A stretch of 64,000 nt of DNA from Janthinobacterium sp051380875 (GCF_051380875.1 NZ_JBNYXW010000016.1:103553-167552), one strand, 5' to 3'; numbered from the stretch's first letter, positions 43,986 to 53,440 are shown. Notes: generated by a model not told the origin, from the letters alone. Numbers and translations are program-made.

Positions 43986-44072
43986 TCATCAATCTCGGGT
44001 CGCCGCCGTTGGCCTGCGCGTCCCTGTCTTGTTCTTGTTTAATAAAATTAATAAAACGAAATATCCATCATC

Positions 44073-45689
44073 ATGACAGTCAAAGTCGCAATTGCTCAAA
44101 TGAACAGTACGGTCGGCGATCTGGCGGGCAACCGCGCCAGGATCTTCGACCTTTCCCGCCGTGCGTTTGAAGCGGGGGCCGATATCGTGCTCACCCCGGA
44201 ACTGTCGCTGGTCGGCTATCCGCCCGAGGACTTGTTGCTGCGCAATGCATTCTACGCAAAAACGCAAGAGACGTTTGCCGCACTGGCTGCCGACCTGGCC
44301 CAGTTCAAGGATTTGCACGTGGTGGTGGGCCTGCCATTGCAGGACGACAAGGGCGTGCGCCACAACGCCGCCTCCGTGCTGGTGAATGGCGAAGTGCTGG
44401 GCACCTACCGCAAGCACGACTTGCCGAACACCACCGTCTTCGATGAAAAGCGCTATTTCACATCGTCCGACCAGGCCTTCGTGTTTGGCGTCAAGGGCGT
44501 GCGTTTCGGCATCAATATCTGTGAAGACACCTGGTTCGAGCATGCGCCCATGCGCGCCCGCGCGGCTGGCGCGCAAGTGCTGCTGGTGCCGAACGGCTCG
44601 CCATACCACATGAACAAGCAGCATTTGCGCTATGAAACCATGCGCAAGAACGTCAGCGCGCAAGGCATGGCCCTGGTCTACGCCAACCTGGTCGGCGGCC
44701 AGGATGAACTGATTTTCGATGGCGACTCGTTCGTGATGGATGCGGCAGGCACGATTTGCGCCCAGCTGCGCCATTTCGAGGAAGACTTGCAGCTTGTCGA
44801 ATTCGACGGCGCCACGCCCGTGCCGCAAGCCTTGGCCACGCCATTGACGACGGAAGCGCAGGTGTACCAGGCGCTGGTGCTGGGCGTGCGCGACTATATC
44901 GGCAAGAATGGCTTCCCGGGCGTGCTGATCGGCATGTCGGGCGGCGTCGATTCCGCGCTGACCCTGGCCATCGCCGTCGATGCTCTGGGCGCCGACAAGG
45001 TGCGCGCCGTCATGATGCCATCGCAATTTACAGCCGATATCTCGTGGATCGATTCGCGCGACATGGTAAAACGCCTCAATGTGCGCTACGATGAAATTTC
45101 GATCAAGCAAACCTTTGACGCTTTCCGCGCTACCCTGGCTGAAGAGTTCGCCGGACTGGCCGAAGACGCGACGGAAGAAAATATCCAGGCGCGCATCCGC
45201 GGCACCTTGCTGATGGCCCTGTCGAACAAGCATGGCAGCATCGTGCTGACGACCGGCAACAAGAGCGAGATGGCAGTCGGCTATTGCACCCTGTACGGCG
45301 ACATGGCGGGCGGCTTTGCCGTTATCAAGGATATTGCCAAGACCCTGGTGTACCGCCTGTGCGCCTGGCGCAACAGTGTGTCGGACGTGATCCCCGAGCG
45401 CATCCTGACGCGCGGACCGTCAGCCGAGCTGCGCGCCGACCAGCTGGACCAGGATTCCTTGCCGCCGTATGAAACACTCGATGGCATCATGCAGCTGTAC
45501 ATGGAAGAAAACCGGCCGATCGCCGAGATTATCGCGGCCGGCTACCCGCCAGCCGATGTGGCCAGGGTCACGCGTTTGATCAAGATCAATGAATACAAGC
45601 GGCGCCAGTCGCCGGTGGGTATCCGCGTCACGCACCGCGGCTTTGGCCGCGACTGGCGCTACCCGATCACTTCCAAGTTTTTTGAATAA
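44073..45689 (+). CDS. nadE: Glutamine-dependent NAD+ synthetase
   Basis: This 538-residue two-domain enzyme makes NAD from deamido-NAD, ATP and glutamine. The N-terminal nitrilase domain has its triad Glu43 (TPELSLVGYPPED), Lys114 (KHDLPN) and Cys150 (NICEDTWF). The C-terminal synthetase domain has the pyrophosphate loop SGGVDS at 289-294 and TGNKSEMAVGYCT. It can take ammonia from glutamine. An AT-rich 87-bp region upstream probably carries its promoter. glnB follows 26 bp downstream, linking a nitrogen-consuming enzyme with the PII nitrogen sensor, a pairing I recall in betaproteobacteria. Confidence 0.96.
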   Translation: MTVKVAIAQMNSTVGDLAGNRARIFDLSRRAFEAGADIVLTPELSLVGYPPEDLLLRNAFYAKTQETFAALAADLAQFKDLHVVVGLPLQDDKGVRHNAASVLVNGEVLGTYRKHDLPNTTVFDEKRYFTSSDQAFVFGVKGVRFGINICEDTWFEHAPMRARAAGAQVLLVPNGSPYHMNKQHLRYETMRKNVSAQGMALVYANLVGGQDELIFDGDSFVMDAAGTICAQLRHFEEDLQLVEFDGATPVPQALATPLTTEAQVYQALVLGVRDYIGKNGFPGVLIGMSGGVDSALTLAIAVDALGADKVRAVMMPSQFTADISWIDSRDMVKRLNVRYDEISIKQTFDAFRATLAEEFAGLAEDATEENIQARIRGTLLMALSNKHGSIVLTTGNKSEMAVGYCTLYGDMAGGFAVIKDIAKTLVYRLCAWRNSVSDVIPERILTRGPSAELRADQLDQDSLPPYETLDGIMQLYMEENRPIAEIIAAGYPPADVARVTRLIKINEYKRRQSPVGIRVTHRGFGRDWRYPITSKFFE

Positions 45690-45715
45690 CAAGCCATTCA
45701 TTTTAAGGAGTAGCC

Positions 45716-46054
45716 ATGAAACAGATTACCGCCATCATCAAACCATTCAAGCTCGACGAAGTACGCGAGGCCCTGGCCGATGTGAACGTGACGGGCTTGA
45801 CCGTGACGGAAGTGAAGGGCTTTGGCCGCCAGAAGGGCCATACCGAGCTGTACCGTGGCGCCGAGTATGTGGTCGACTTCCTGCCGAAGGTCAAGGTGGA
45901 AGTGGTGGTCGATGACAGCGTGTCGGAACTGGTTGTTGACGCCATCATCAAGGCAGCCCGCACGGGCAAGATTGGCGATGGCAAGATCTTCGTGCGCGAC
46001 GTGGAGCAAGTCATCCGCATCCGCACGGGCGAAACAGGCCCCGACGCGGTCTAA
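45716..46054 (+). CDS. glnB: PII nitrogen regulatory protein
   Basis: This 112-residue PII protein has the T-loop GFGRQKGHTELYRGAEYVVDFLPKV in two parts, with the uridylylation site Tyr51, the B-loop RTGKIGDGKIFV and the C-terminal GETGPDAV. It signals nitrogen and energy status by binding ATP/ADP and 2-oxoglutarate and controls GlnE, NtrB and other targets. AAGGAG lies upstream of the ATG. It follows nadE by 26 bp with no terminator between. The absence of an adjacent amtB favours GlnB over GlnK, though sequence alone does not settle this. Confidence 0.95.
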   Translation: MKQITAIIKPFKLDEVREALADVNVTGLTVTEVKGFGRQKGHTELYRGAEYVVDFLPKVKVEVVVDDSVSELVVDAIIKAARTGKIGDGKIFVRDVEQVIRIRTGETGPDAV

Positions 46055-46079
46055 GTTTTTCAGCTGGCGCTGCTGTGCA

Positions 46080-46709
46080 TCAGCGGCCCAGCCGCATGTC
46101 AAATTTCCAGCAGATCAGGCGCAAGATGGTAATGCCGCTGGCGCTGGTCCACAGCGCAAAGTCGTGTTCGGCGCCGAAGTGCATCTGCAGCAGATAGGCC
46201 CAGCAGCCGAAGAACGCGCAGATCGCGTATGGTTTGCCGTCGCGAAACACCATCGGCACTTCGTTGCAGACGATGTCGCGCATCACGCCGCCAAAGATCC
46301 CCGTAATGACTCCCATCATCGAGGCAATAAAGAGCGGCATGCCGGCGCGCGTCGCTTCAGCCACGCCAGCGATGGCGAACATGCCCAGGCCAATGGCGTC
46401 GGCAATGACGATCAGGCGTTCCGAGACGATTTGCCGCAAGTGCTGAATTAATGGTGCCGCCGTCAGGGCCAGCACGAAGATCAGGATCGCGTATTCCTGG
46501 TGCGAGACCCAGAACAAAGGCCGCTTGTCGAGCAGGATGTCGCGCAAGGTGCCGCCGCCAAAGGCCGTGATGAAGGCCACGACAAACACGCCGACCAAGT
46601 CCATGCGCTTGCGGCGCGCTTCGATGAAGCCGGAAAACGCGCCTACCAGGATGGCGATGACCTCAATGATCTTGATCAATGAGCCAGGCGGCAATTGGGG
46701 TGGCATCAT
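46080..46709 (-). CDS. TRIC-type cation channel family membrane protein (YadS/UPF0126)
   Basis: This protein of about 209 residues has seven predicted transmembrane helices in two repeated halves. The UPF0126 signature is in each half: AFITAFGGGTLRDILLDKRP and GVITGIFGGVMRDIVCNEVP. These prokaryotic proteins have the fold of TRIC trimeric intracellular cation channels and may conduct potassium; glycine transport has been suggested for some. The start at MMPPQLPPGS is preferred because it is closest to the first helix. A GTG 33 bases upstream is possible, and neither has a clear ribosome site. It converges on glnB with only 25 bp between. Confidence 0.85.
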   Translation of the reverse strand: MMPPQLPPGSLIKIIEVIAILVGAFSGFIEARRKRMDLVGVFVVAFITAFGGGTLRDILLDKRPLFWVSHQEYAILIFVLALTAAPLIQHLRQIVSERLIVIADAIGLGMFAIAGVAEATRAGMPLFIASMMGVITGIFGGVMRDIVCNEVPMVFRDGKPYAICAFFGCWAYLLQMHFGAEHDFALWTSASGITILRLICWKFDMRLGR

Positions 46710-46753
46710 GGGCGGAGCGCGTGGGCAGGAAATAATTGTCACAGGTTAACATG

Positions 46754-46787
46754 ACACGGCCCCGAATGGTGACAAACGGGGCCGTGT
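46754..46787. terminator. Hairpin between TRIC and Smr genes
   Basis: CACGGCCCCG and CGGGGCCGTG form a stem of 10-11 bp with a 12-nt loop. It lies 46 bp after the smr stop on the minus strand and just before the TRIC gene. There is no U-tract, so it may be a terminator or a leader structure. Confidence 0.5.
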
Positions 46788-46832
46788 GCAGTGTGTAACT
46801 TGTTACTCAATTGGCTTTTCTTGCTGGCAAGC

Positions 46833-47507
46833 CTAACGGATGGGCTGCAGGGCTGCGGAAAGTAAAACCACCAGCGCGCCATCGCCCCCTTCGGAGCGGC
46901 GCGCCTGGCAAAAGGCGATGACTTCATCCTTTTGCACCAGCCAGCTGTGCACCATCGATTTGAGCACCGGTTCCTGGCCTTTCGAGCCGAAACCCTTGCC
47001 GTGGATCACGCGCACGCAGCGCAGCTTGCGCCGCGTCGCCTGGTTCAAAAAGGCGCCGATGCCGTCGCGCGCCTCGTCGCGGCGCAAGCCGTGCAAGTCC
47101 AGCTCATCCTGGATCGGCCAGTGGCCCTTGCGCATCTTTTTCACCACGTCCGGCCCCACCCCGGGGCGGGCGTAGTTCAGGGCCGGATCGTTTTCCAGGT
47201 AATGGTCGACTTCGAACAAGTCCGACAGCGATTCGCGCAGCACGGCCGCATCATCGTCTGCCGGCGACAGCTTGCGCGCCGCTTGCTGGGCCGTCGTGCT
47301 GCCCGCCTTGGGCCGGCTGGGTACGTAGCGGTCGGACTCGGGCAGGCGTTTGATGCCGCCGATGCTGGCCTTGAACAGATTGCTCTCCACGGCCTGCACC
47401 TGCACCTGCTTGGCGCGCGCAGCTTGCTCGGCTGCGCGCACGTCGGCCTGTTCCTTGAGCTGCTTGCTGACCGCTTTCAGGTCGGCAAAGTCTTTCATCG
47501 ACGCCAT
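46833..47507 (-). CDS. Smr-domain protein
   Basis: This 224-residue protein has an N-terminal coiled segment (LKAVSKQLKEQADVRAAEQAARAKQ), a linker, and a C-terminal Smr domain. The domain contains the conserved DELDLHGLRRDEARDGIGAFL and VIHGKGFGSKGQEPVLKS. Stand-alone Smr proteins (SmrA/SmrB type) have endonuclease activity; SmrB cleaves mRNA at collided ribosomes in E. coli. The LDLHGL and HGKG motifs are intact. The start at 47507 is favoured by GGAG 11 bases upstream within the end of trxB; a second ATG three codons later is possible. It follows trxB by seven bases, so it is in its operon. Confidence 0.88.
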   Translation of the reverse strand: MASMKDFADLKAVSKQLKEQADVRAAEQAARAKQVQVQAVESNLFKASIGGIKRLPESDRYVPSRPKAGSTTAQQAARKLSPADDDAAVLRESLSDLFEVDHYLENDPALNYARPGVGPDVVKKMRKGHWPIQDELDLHGLRRDEARDGIGAFLNQATRRKLRCVRVIHGKGFGSKGQEPVLKSMVHSWLVQKDEVIAFCQARRSEGGDGALVVLLSAALQPIR

Positions 47508-47514
47508 GCGACGC

Positions 47515-48468
47515 TTACTCCTGGCCTTCCAGGTAGCGCTGGGCATCCAGTGCTGCCATGCAACCCGTGCCGGCGCTGGTGATGGCCTGGCGGTAGATGT
47601 GGTCTTGCACGTCGCCGGCGGCAAACACGCCTGGCGCACTGGTGGCGGTGGCCATGCCTTCCAGACCCGTCTTGGTCTTGATGTAGCCGTTGTGCATTTC
47701 CAGCTGGCCGTCGAAGATGCCCGTGTTCGGCTTGTGGCCGATGGCGATGAAGACGCCGTGCACGGACAAGGCTTCGACCTTGCCGTCGATGGTGGACTTG
47801 ATGTTCAGGCCCGTCACGCCGCTGTCGTTGCCCGTCACTTCTTCCAGGGTGTGGTTGTATTTCAACACGATCTTGCCTTCGGCAACCTTGGCGTTCAGGC
47901 GATCGATCAAAATCGCTTCGGCGCGGAACTTGTCGCGGCGGTGGATCAGGGTGACTTTATCGGCGATGTTCGACAGGTACAGCGCTTCTTCGACGGCCGT
48001 ATTGCCGCCGCCGACGACGGCCACTTCCTGATTGCGGTAGAAGAAACCATCGCAGGTGGCGCAGGCGGACACGCCCTTGCCCATGAACGCGGCTTCCGAT
48101 GGCAGGCCCAGGTATTGCGCGGACGCGCCCGTGGCGATGATCAGGGTGTCGCACGTGTATTCGTGGCTGTCGCCCTTCAGGCGGATCGGCTTTTCGTTGA
48201 GGAAGGTGGTGTGGATATGGTCAAACACGATTTCCGTATTGAAACGCTCGGCGTGCTGCAGCAAACGCTGCATCAGGTCCGGGCCTTGCACGCCCATCGG
48301 GTCGCCGGGCCAGTTTTCCACGTCGGTGGTGGTCATCAGCTGGCCGCCTTGTTCCACGCCGGTCACCAGCATCGGGTTCAGGTTGGCGCGGGCCGCGTAG
48401 ACGGCAGCGCTGTAGCCGGCGGGGCCGGAACCGAGAATCAAGACGCGGGCGTGTTTGGTAGTAGTCAT
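47515..48468 (-). CDS. trxB: Thioredoxin reductase
   Basis: This 317-residue low-molecular-weight thioredoxin reductase transfers electrons from NADPH through FAD to thioredoxin. It has the FAD site GSGPAGYSAAVYAAR, the redox-active CATC at 136-139 (SACATCDGFFYR), the NADPH site VGGGNTAVEEALYL, and the closing GVFAAGDVQD. The start MTTTKHARVLILG is chosen from family comparison, with GAGAAG upstream; 26 extra codons in the longer frame are unlikely. An Smr-domain gene follows seven bases later. Upstream, ftsK is divergent. Confidence 0.95.
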   Translation of the reverse strand: MTTTKHARVLILGSGPAGYSAAVYAARANLNPMLVTGVEQGGQLMTTTDVENWPGDPMGVQGPDLMQRLLQHAERFNTEIVFDHIHTTFLNEKPIRLKGDSHEYTCDTLIIATGASAQYLGLPSEAAFMGKGVSACATCDGFFYRNQEVAVVGGGNTAVEEALYLSNIADKVTLIHRRDKFRAEAILIDRLNAKVAEGKIVLKYNHTLEEVTGNDSGVTGLNIKSTIDGKVEALSVHGVFIAIGHKPNTGIFDGQLEMHNGYIKTKTGLEGMATATSAPGVFAAGDVQDHIYRQAITSAGTGCMAALDAQRYLEGQE

Positions 48469-48681
48469 GGGAGCTTCTCTATGAGTAGGGTCTATCCGAA
48501 TTGGGGGCGTACGCGCGAAGAACAAGGGCGTATTGCGCTTGCGCAAGCAATCCCGGATTATAGACCAAGGCGCCTGTGGCGACGAATCGTGGGGCCCTGG
48601 TTGGCATATATGGCTTAGAATACATCCTTATATGGGAAATTCCCTTTCAGAAACATTTATCACCGTGCAGCGCTTCCCAGA

Positions 48682-51042
48682 ATGACTAAACCAGCCCAGG
48701 CCAATCAAAATAGCTACACCCGTAAACCGGTCGAACGCCGGCCGCTGCCGAACCGGCTGGTGCGGCTGCTGTCCGAGGCGCGCTGGTTCGCGCTGGCCGC
48801 GTTTGCCCTGTACTTCGTGCTGATACTGGCCAGCTTCAACAAGCTCGACCCGGGCTGGTCGCACGCCACCTCCGTCGACAAGGTAGCCAACCTGGGCGGC
48901 AAGCTGGGCGCGACCCTGTCGGATTTATTGCTGTATATCTTCGGTTTTTCCGCCTGGTGGTGGTGCGTCTGGCTGCTGCGCACGGTATGGAATGGCTATC
49001 GCCGCCTGAGTAAGCGCTTCCTGCTGGAACAGGAAGACGTGGAGCGCGAGCATCATGTCGAGATGCTGATACGTATCGTCGGCTTCTCCATCATGCTGAT
49101 CGGCAGCATGGGCCTGGAATACCTGCGCATGGCGAAAAGCCTGCACGTGCAGCTGCCGCGCGAGCCGGGCGGCGTGCTGGGCCAACTGGTGGGGCACTCG
49201 GCCCACGTGGCCTTTGGCTTTACGGGCGCCACGCTGTTGCTGTTGCTGCTGTTCGCGCTGGGCTTTTCCCTGTTCTTCCACGTTTCATGGCTGCAAGTGG
49301 CCGAACGCATCGGCGGCACCATCGAGGACGCATTCAACTGGTTCGTGCTGCGCTACCAGGACCGCGAAGACCGCCGCCAGGGTGAAGTGGCAGCCGTGCG
49401 CCGCGACGAAGTGGTGGTCACCGAGCGCGCCAAGCATGTGGAAAAGCATGTGGCTGCGCCGCCGATGAAGATCGAGCCGCAAGTGGTGACTGTGGTCAAA
49501 TCGGAGCGTGTGGAAAAGGAGCGCCAGGCGTATCTGTTCGAAGGACTGGGCGATGGCAAGCTGCCGCCTTTGTCACTGCTCGATGAAGCGCCGCCCGTGG
49601 TGGAAACGGTGTCCGTGGAAACGCTGGAATTCACCAGCCGCCTGATTGAAAAGAAATTGTCGGACTTTGGCGTCGATGCCAAGGTAGTGGCCGCTTACCC
49701 CGGCCCCGTGGTGACGCGCTATGAAATCGAGCCGGCCACGGGCGTCAAGGGCAGCCAGATCGTGGGCCTGGCGCGCGACTTGGCCCGTTCGCTGTCGCTG
49801 ACATCGATCCGTGTCGTGGAAACCATTCCTGGCAAGAATTACATGGCGCTGGAATTGCCTAACAGCAAGCGCCAGATCGTGCGCCTGACGGAAATCCTCG
49901 GCTCGAAAGTCTACAACGATGGCGTCTCCAGCCTGACGATTGCGCTGGGCAAGGATATCGCCGGCAAGCCTGTCGTGGCCGACCTGGCCAAGATGCCCCA
50001 CTTGCTGGTGGCCGGCACCACCGGCTCGGGTAAATCCGTGGGCATCAATGCCACCATCTTGTCGCTGCTGTACAAATCCGATCCGCTCGACGTGCGCCTG
50101 ATCCTGATCGATCCGAAGATGCTGGAAATGTCCGTCTACGAAGGCATCCCGCACTTGCTGGCGCCCGTGGTGACGGACATGCGCCAGGCGGGCCACGCGC
50201 TGAACTGGGCCGTCAACGAGATGGAGCGCCGCTACAAGCTGATGAGCAAAATGGGCGTGCGTAACCTGGCTGGCTATAACGCGAAGATTGCCGACGCGAA
50301 AAAGCGCGAAGAACACATCCCGAACCCGTTCAGCCTGACGCCCGATTCGCCGGAGCCTTTGGAAAAATTGCCGACCATCGTCATCATCATCGACGAATTG
50401 GCCGATTTGATGATGGTCGTGGGCAAGAAAGTCGAAGAATTGATCGCGCGTATTGCGCAAAAGGCCCGCGCCGCCGGTTTGCACTTGATTCTGGCCACAC
50501 AGCGCCCATCTGTAGACGTGATCACGGGGTTGATCAAGGCGAATATCCCGACGCGTATCGCCTTCCAGGTATCGTCGAAGATCGATTCGCGCACCATTCT
50601 CGACCAGATGGGCGCGGAAGCCTTGCTGGGCATGGGCGACATGCTGTATATGCCGCCCGGCACCGGCTTGCCGATGCGCGTGCACGGTGCGTTTGTTTCC
50701 GATGAGGAAGTCCATCGCGTCGTCAACCACTTGAAGCTGCAGGGCGAACCGAATTACGTCGAGGGCATCCTCGAAGGCGGCACGCTGGAAGGCGACGGCG
50801 CCGAAGGCGGCGCGCCGGGCGAGGGCGGCGGCGAGGCCGATGCCCTGTACGACCAGGCGGTGGGGGTGGTGCTGAAAAACCGCCGCGCTTCTATTTCGCT
50901 GGTGCAGCGTCATTTGCGCATCGGCTACAACCGCGCCGCCCGTCTGCTCGAGCAGATGGAGCAGAGCGGTGTCGTATCAACCATGCAATCGAACGGCAAC
51001 CGGGAAATCCTGGTGCCGGCGGCAAGTGCTGAACAAGGGTAA
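48682..51042 (+). CDS. ftsK: DNA translocase FtsK
   Basis: This 786-residue septal DNA pump has four N-terminal transmembrane helices (between about residues 34 and 215) and a short linker. The alpha/beta motor follows, with FGVDAKVVAAYPGPVVTRYEIEPATGVK in the alpha part, Walker A GTTGSGKS near 446-453 and Walker B IIIIDELADLMM. A winged-helix gamma domain at about 720-778 (ALYDQAVGVVLKNRRASISLVQRHLRIGYNRA) recognises KOPS and activates XerCD. It coordinates chromosome dimer resolution with division. The linker is much shorter than in E. coli, as in many betaproteobacteria. lolA starts three bases after its stop. No clear ribosome site precedes the ATG. Confidence 0.95.
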   Translation: MTKPAQANQNSYTRKPVERRPLPNRLVRLLSEARWFALAAFALYFVLILASFNKLDPGWSHATSVDKVANLGGKLGATLSDLLLYIFGFSAWWWCVWLLRTVWNGYRRLSKRFLLEQEDVEREHHVEMLIRIVGFSIMLIGSMGLEYLRMAKSLHVQLPREPGGVLGQLVGHSAHVAFGFTGATLLLLLLFALGFSLFFHVSWLQVAERIGGTIEDAFNWFVLRYQDREDRRQGEVAAVRRDEVVVTERAKHVEKHVAAPPMKIEPQVVTVVKSERVEKERQAYLFEGLGDGKLPPLSLLDEAPPVVETVSVETLEFTSRLIEKKLSDFGVDAKVVAAYPGPVVTRYEIEPATGVKGSQIVGLARDLARSLSLTSIRVVETIPGKNYMALELPNSKRQIVRLTEILGSKVYNDGVSSLTIALGKDIAGKPVVADLAKMPHLLVAGTTGSGKSVGINATILSLLYKSDPLDVRLILIDPKMLEMSVYEGIPHLLAPVVTDMRQAGHALNWAVNEMERRYKLMSKMGVRNLAGYNAKIADAKKREEHIPNPFSLTPDSPEPLEKLPTIVIIIDELADLMMVVGKKVEELIARIAQKARAAGLHLILATQRPSVDVITGLIKANIPTRIAFQVSSKIDSRTILDQMGAEALLGMGDMLYMPPGTGLPMRVHGAFVSDEEVHRVVNHLKLQGEPNYVEGILEGGTLEGDGAEGGAPGEGGGEADALYDQAVGVVLKNRRASISLVQRHLRIGYNRAARLLEQMEQSGVVSTMQSNGNREILVPAASAEQG

Positions 51043-51045
51043 AAG

Positions 51046-51699
51046 ATGAAGAATCATGCAATGAAAAAAATCGTGGTAGTTGTTGCCGGCATGGCTTGCA
51101 GCCTGCTGTTTGCAGCCAGTGCCTCGGCCAGCGCGCTGGAGCAGTTCAAGAGCTTTGCTGCCGGCACCAAGTCGGCCAAGGGCGAGTTCGTGCAGCGCCA
51201 AATGAAAAAGGCAGATGCCAGCGGCAAGGCAAAAGTGTCGACCCCGGCCAGCGGCACGTTCGAGTTCGCCCGTCCGGGCAAGTTCATCTGGACCTATCTG
51301 AAACCGTACGAGCAACTGCTGCAAGCCGATGGTGAGCAACTGTATATCTATGACAAGGACTTGAGCCAGGTGACGGTCAAGAAGCTGGGCGACGCGCTCG
51401 GTTCCTCGCCGGCGGCCATCTTGTTTGGCAGCAACGACCTGGAAAAGAACTTCACCCTGGCCGAAGCGGGCACGCGCGATGGCCTGGAATGGCTGAAAGC
51501 CACGCCGAAAGCCAAGGACACGACGTTCGATGAAATCAGCATCGGCCTGCGCAATGGCGTACCCGAAGCGATGGAATTGCGCGATTCCTTCGGCCAGACG
51601 TCGATCCTGTCGTTCAAGAATTTCCAGAAAAATCCGGCCTTGTCAAACAATCATTTTAAATTTGTCATGCCCAAAGGCGCCGACGTGATTAATAACTGA
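51046..51699 (+). CDS. lolA: Outer-membrane lipoprotein carrier protein LolA
   Basis: This 217-residue periplasmic chaperone carries lipoproteins from the LolCDE complex to the outer membrane. It has a Sec signal peptide (IVVVVAGMACSLLFAASASASA) and the LolA half-barrel pattern: SAKGEFVQRQ, SGTFEFARPGKFIWTYLKPYEQLLQADGEQLYIYD split over strands, and LRDSFGQTSILSFKNFQKNPAL. AAGGG lies upstream. The gene begins three bases after ftsK, and the ftsK-lolA-rarA order is a conserved cluster. A short GC-rich hairpin follows. Confidence 0.94.
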   Translation: MKNHAMKKIVVVVAGMACSLLFAASASASALEQFKSFAAGTKSAKGEFVQRQMKKADASGKAKVSTPASGTFEFARPGKFIWTYLKPYEQLLQADGEQLYIYDKDLSQVTVKKLGDALGSSPAAILFGSNDLEKNFTLAEAGTRDGLEWLKATPKAKDTTFDEISIGLRNGVPEAMELRDSFGQTSILSFKNFQKNPALSNNHFKFVMPKGADVINN

Positions 51700-51722
51700 T
51701 TGATGACGTCTTGTTTTTGACT

Positions 51723-51746
51723 GGCCTCGCACCGTGCGAGGCCTTT
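51723..51746 (+). terminator. Hairpin between lolA and rarA
   Basis: GGCCTCGCA pairs perfectly with TGCGAGGCC across a 3-nt loop, and three Ts follow. It may reduce but not abolish readthrough into rarA. Confidence 0.6.
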
Positions 51747-51768
51747 GCATTCTTACCCGGTAAATATC

Positions 51769-53076
51769 ATGGCGGATCTCTTTTCCACCGCACCGCGCCA
51801 GCCGCTGGCCGAAGCCTTGCGCCCGACAACCTTGAATGAAGTGATTGGCCAGACGCATTTGCTGGGCGTCGGCAAGCCGCTGCGCCTGGCCTTCGAGGCG
51901 GGCAAGGCCCATTCGATGATACTGTGGGGCCCGCCCGGCGTGGGTAAAACCACCTTGGCGCGTTTGATGGCGAACGCCTTTGACAGCGAATTCATCGCCC
52001 TGTCGGCCGTGTTTGCGGGCGTAAAAGATATCCGCGCGGCCATGGACCAGGCCCGTCACAGCCTGGACCAGTTCGGCAAGCACACTTTATTGTTTGTCGA
52101 CGAAATCCACAGGTTCAACAAGTCGCAACAGGACGCCTTGCTGCCGTTTGTCGAATCTGGCCTGGTGACGTTCATCGGTGCCACCACGGAAAACCCCAGT
52201 TTTGAAGTCAATTCGGCCTTGTTGTCGCGCGCGCAAGTGTATGTGTTGAAATCGCTCGACGAAGACGAGATGAAGCTGTTGCTGGCCAAGGCGCAGTCCA
52301 CGGCGCTGACGCACCTGACGTTTGACGAGGCTGCCGCCGACACCCTGATCGGCTATGCGGATGGCGACGCGCGGCGTTTCCTCAATTTGCTGGAGCAGGC
52401 CGAGACGGCCGCCAGCTCGACCGGCACGACGACCATCGACGCGGCCTTTGTCGACAATGCGCTGACCTTGAATTCGCGCCGCTTCGACAAGGGCGGCGAT
52501 AATTTCTACGACCAGATCTCGGCCTTGCACAAGTCCGTGCGCGGCTCGAACCCGGACGCGGCCCTGTACTGGTTTTGCCGCATGATCGACGGCGGCGCCG
52601 ACCCCCGTTATTTGTCGCGGCGCATCGTGCGCATGGCTTGGGAAGACATCGGCCTGGCCGACCCGCGCGCCTTGACCATGGTCAATGATGCGGCGCAAAC
52701 GTATGAACGCCTGGGGTCGCCCGAAGGCGAGCTGGCGCTGGGCCAGGCCGTGATCTACCTGGCGATTGCCGCGAAAAGCAATGCCGGCTACAACGCCTTC
52801 AACACGGCCATGGCGTTTGTGAAGAAGGATAAATCCAAGGAAGTGCCCGTGCACTTGCGCAATGCGCCGACGAAATTGATGAAGGAACTCGGTTACGGCC
52901 ACGCCTACCGCTACGCGCACGACGAACCGGACGCCTACGCGGCTGGCGAGACGTATTTCCCGGACGGCATGGCCGAACCGGGCTGGTACCAGCCCGTGCC
53001 GCGCGGCCTGGAAAGCAAGATCGCCGATAAATTGGCCTGGCTGCGCGAGCTGGACCGCAAAGCGGGCAAGGGCTGA
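51769..53076 (+). CDS. rarA: Replication-associated recombination protein A (MgsA/WRNIP1 family)
   Basis: This 435-residue AAA+ ATPase acts at stalled replication forks. Motifs include LAEALRPTTLNEVIGQTHLLG, Walker A GPPGVGKT at 54-61, Walker B LLFVDEIHRFNKSQQD near 108-123, GATTENPSFEVN as sensor, and the C-terminal MgsA tetramerisation region (LHKSVRGSNPDAALYWFCRMIDGGADPRYLSRRIVRMA in successive helices). The start MADLFST is preferred over a longer frame that begins with MHSYPVNI, from family comparison. It lies between lolA and serS as in related genomes. Confidence 0.95.
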   Translation: MADLFSTAPRQPLAEALRPTTLNEVIGQTHLLGVGKPLRLAFEAGKAHSMILWGPPGVGKTTLARLMANAFDSEFIALSAVFAGVKDIRAAMDQARHSLDQFGKHTLLFVDEIHRFNKSQQDALLPFVESGLVTFIGATTENPSFEVNSALLSRAQVYVLKSLDEDEMKLLLAKAQSTALTHLTFDEAAADTLIGYADGDARRFLNLLEQAETAASSTGTTTIDAAFVDNALTLNSRRFDKGGDNFYDQISALHKSVRGSNPDAALYWFCRMIDGGADPRYLSRRIVRMAWEDIGLADPRALTMVNDAAQTYERLGSPEGELALGQAVIYLAIAAKSNAGYNAFNTAMAFVKKDKSKEVPVHLRNAPTKLMKELGYGHAYRYAHDEPDAYAAGETYFPDGMAEPGWYQPVPRGLESKIADKLAWLRELDRKAGKG

Positions 53077-53236
53077 GGCCGCAATAGCGTCACTTCACGC
53101 TTCAGTGCTCCTTTTTCACCGTTCGCTCCCTGTTTTTCGCCGCTGGTCGCAAGCCGGTGGCGTTGTTTGTGTCCGTTGGCTAAAGTACCACCATACCAGC
53201 AGCACTCAACGAAACAAACCAACCAGGAGCCACATC

Positions 53237-53440
53237 ATGAACGCACTGAAAAACATGGAAATCGCCTTTGTCGCCGCCGCCGTCATCGCCATCGGCACCA
53301 GCTTCGCCACTGCCGGCGCCAACACGGTGGAAGTGAGCGCCACCTCCACCGTGATCGCCCAGGCCGCCGACGTGAAAATGCCTGTCGTCACCGTCAGCGC
53401 CCGCCGCCTCACCGCCGCCGAAAAAGCCGCTTTTATCTAA
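53237..53440 (+). CDS. Small exported protein of unknown function (67 aa)
   Basis: This 67-residue protein begins with a hydrophobic signal-like segment (MEIAFVAAAVIAIGTSFATAGA) and continues with about 40 residues rich in Val, Ala and Thr (VEVSATSTVIAQAADVKMPVVTVSARRLTAAEKAAFI). AGGAGC sits nine bases before the ATG, a strong sign it is translated. The MPVVTVSARRL segment recalls short exported proteins seen in Oxalobacteraceae, but I cannot name a family. It stands alone between rarA and serS. A periplasmic location after cleavage is likely. Confidence 0.65.
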   Translation: MNALKNMEIAFVAAAVIAIGTSFATAGANTVEVSATSTVIAQAADVKMPVVTVSARRLTAAEKAAFI

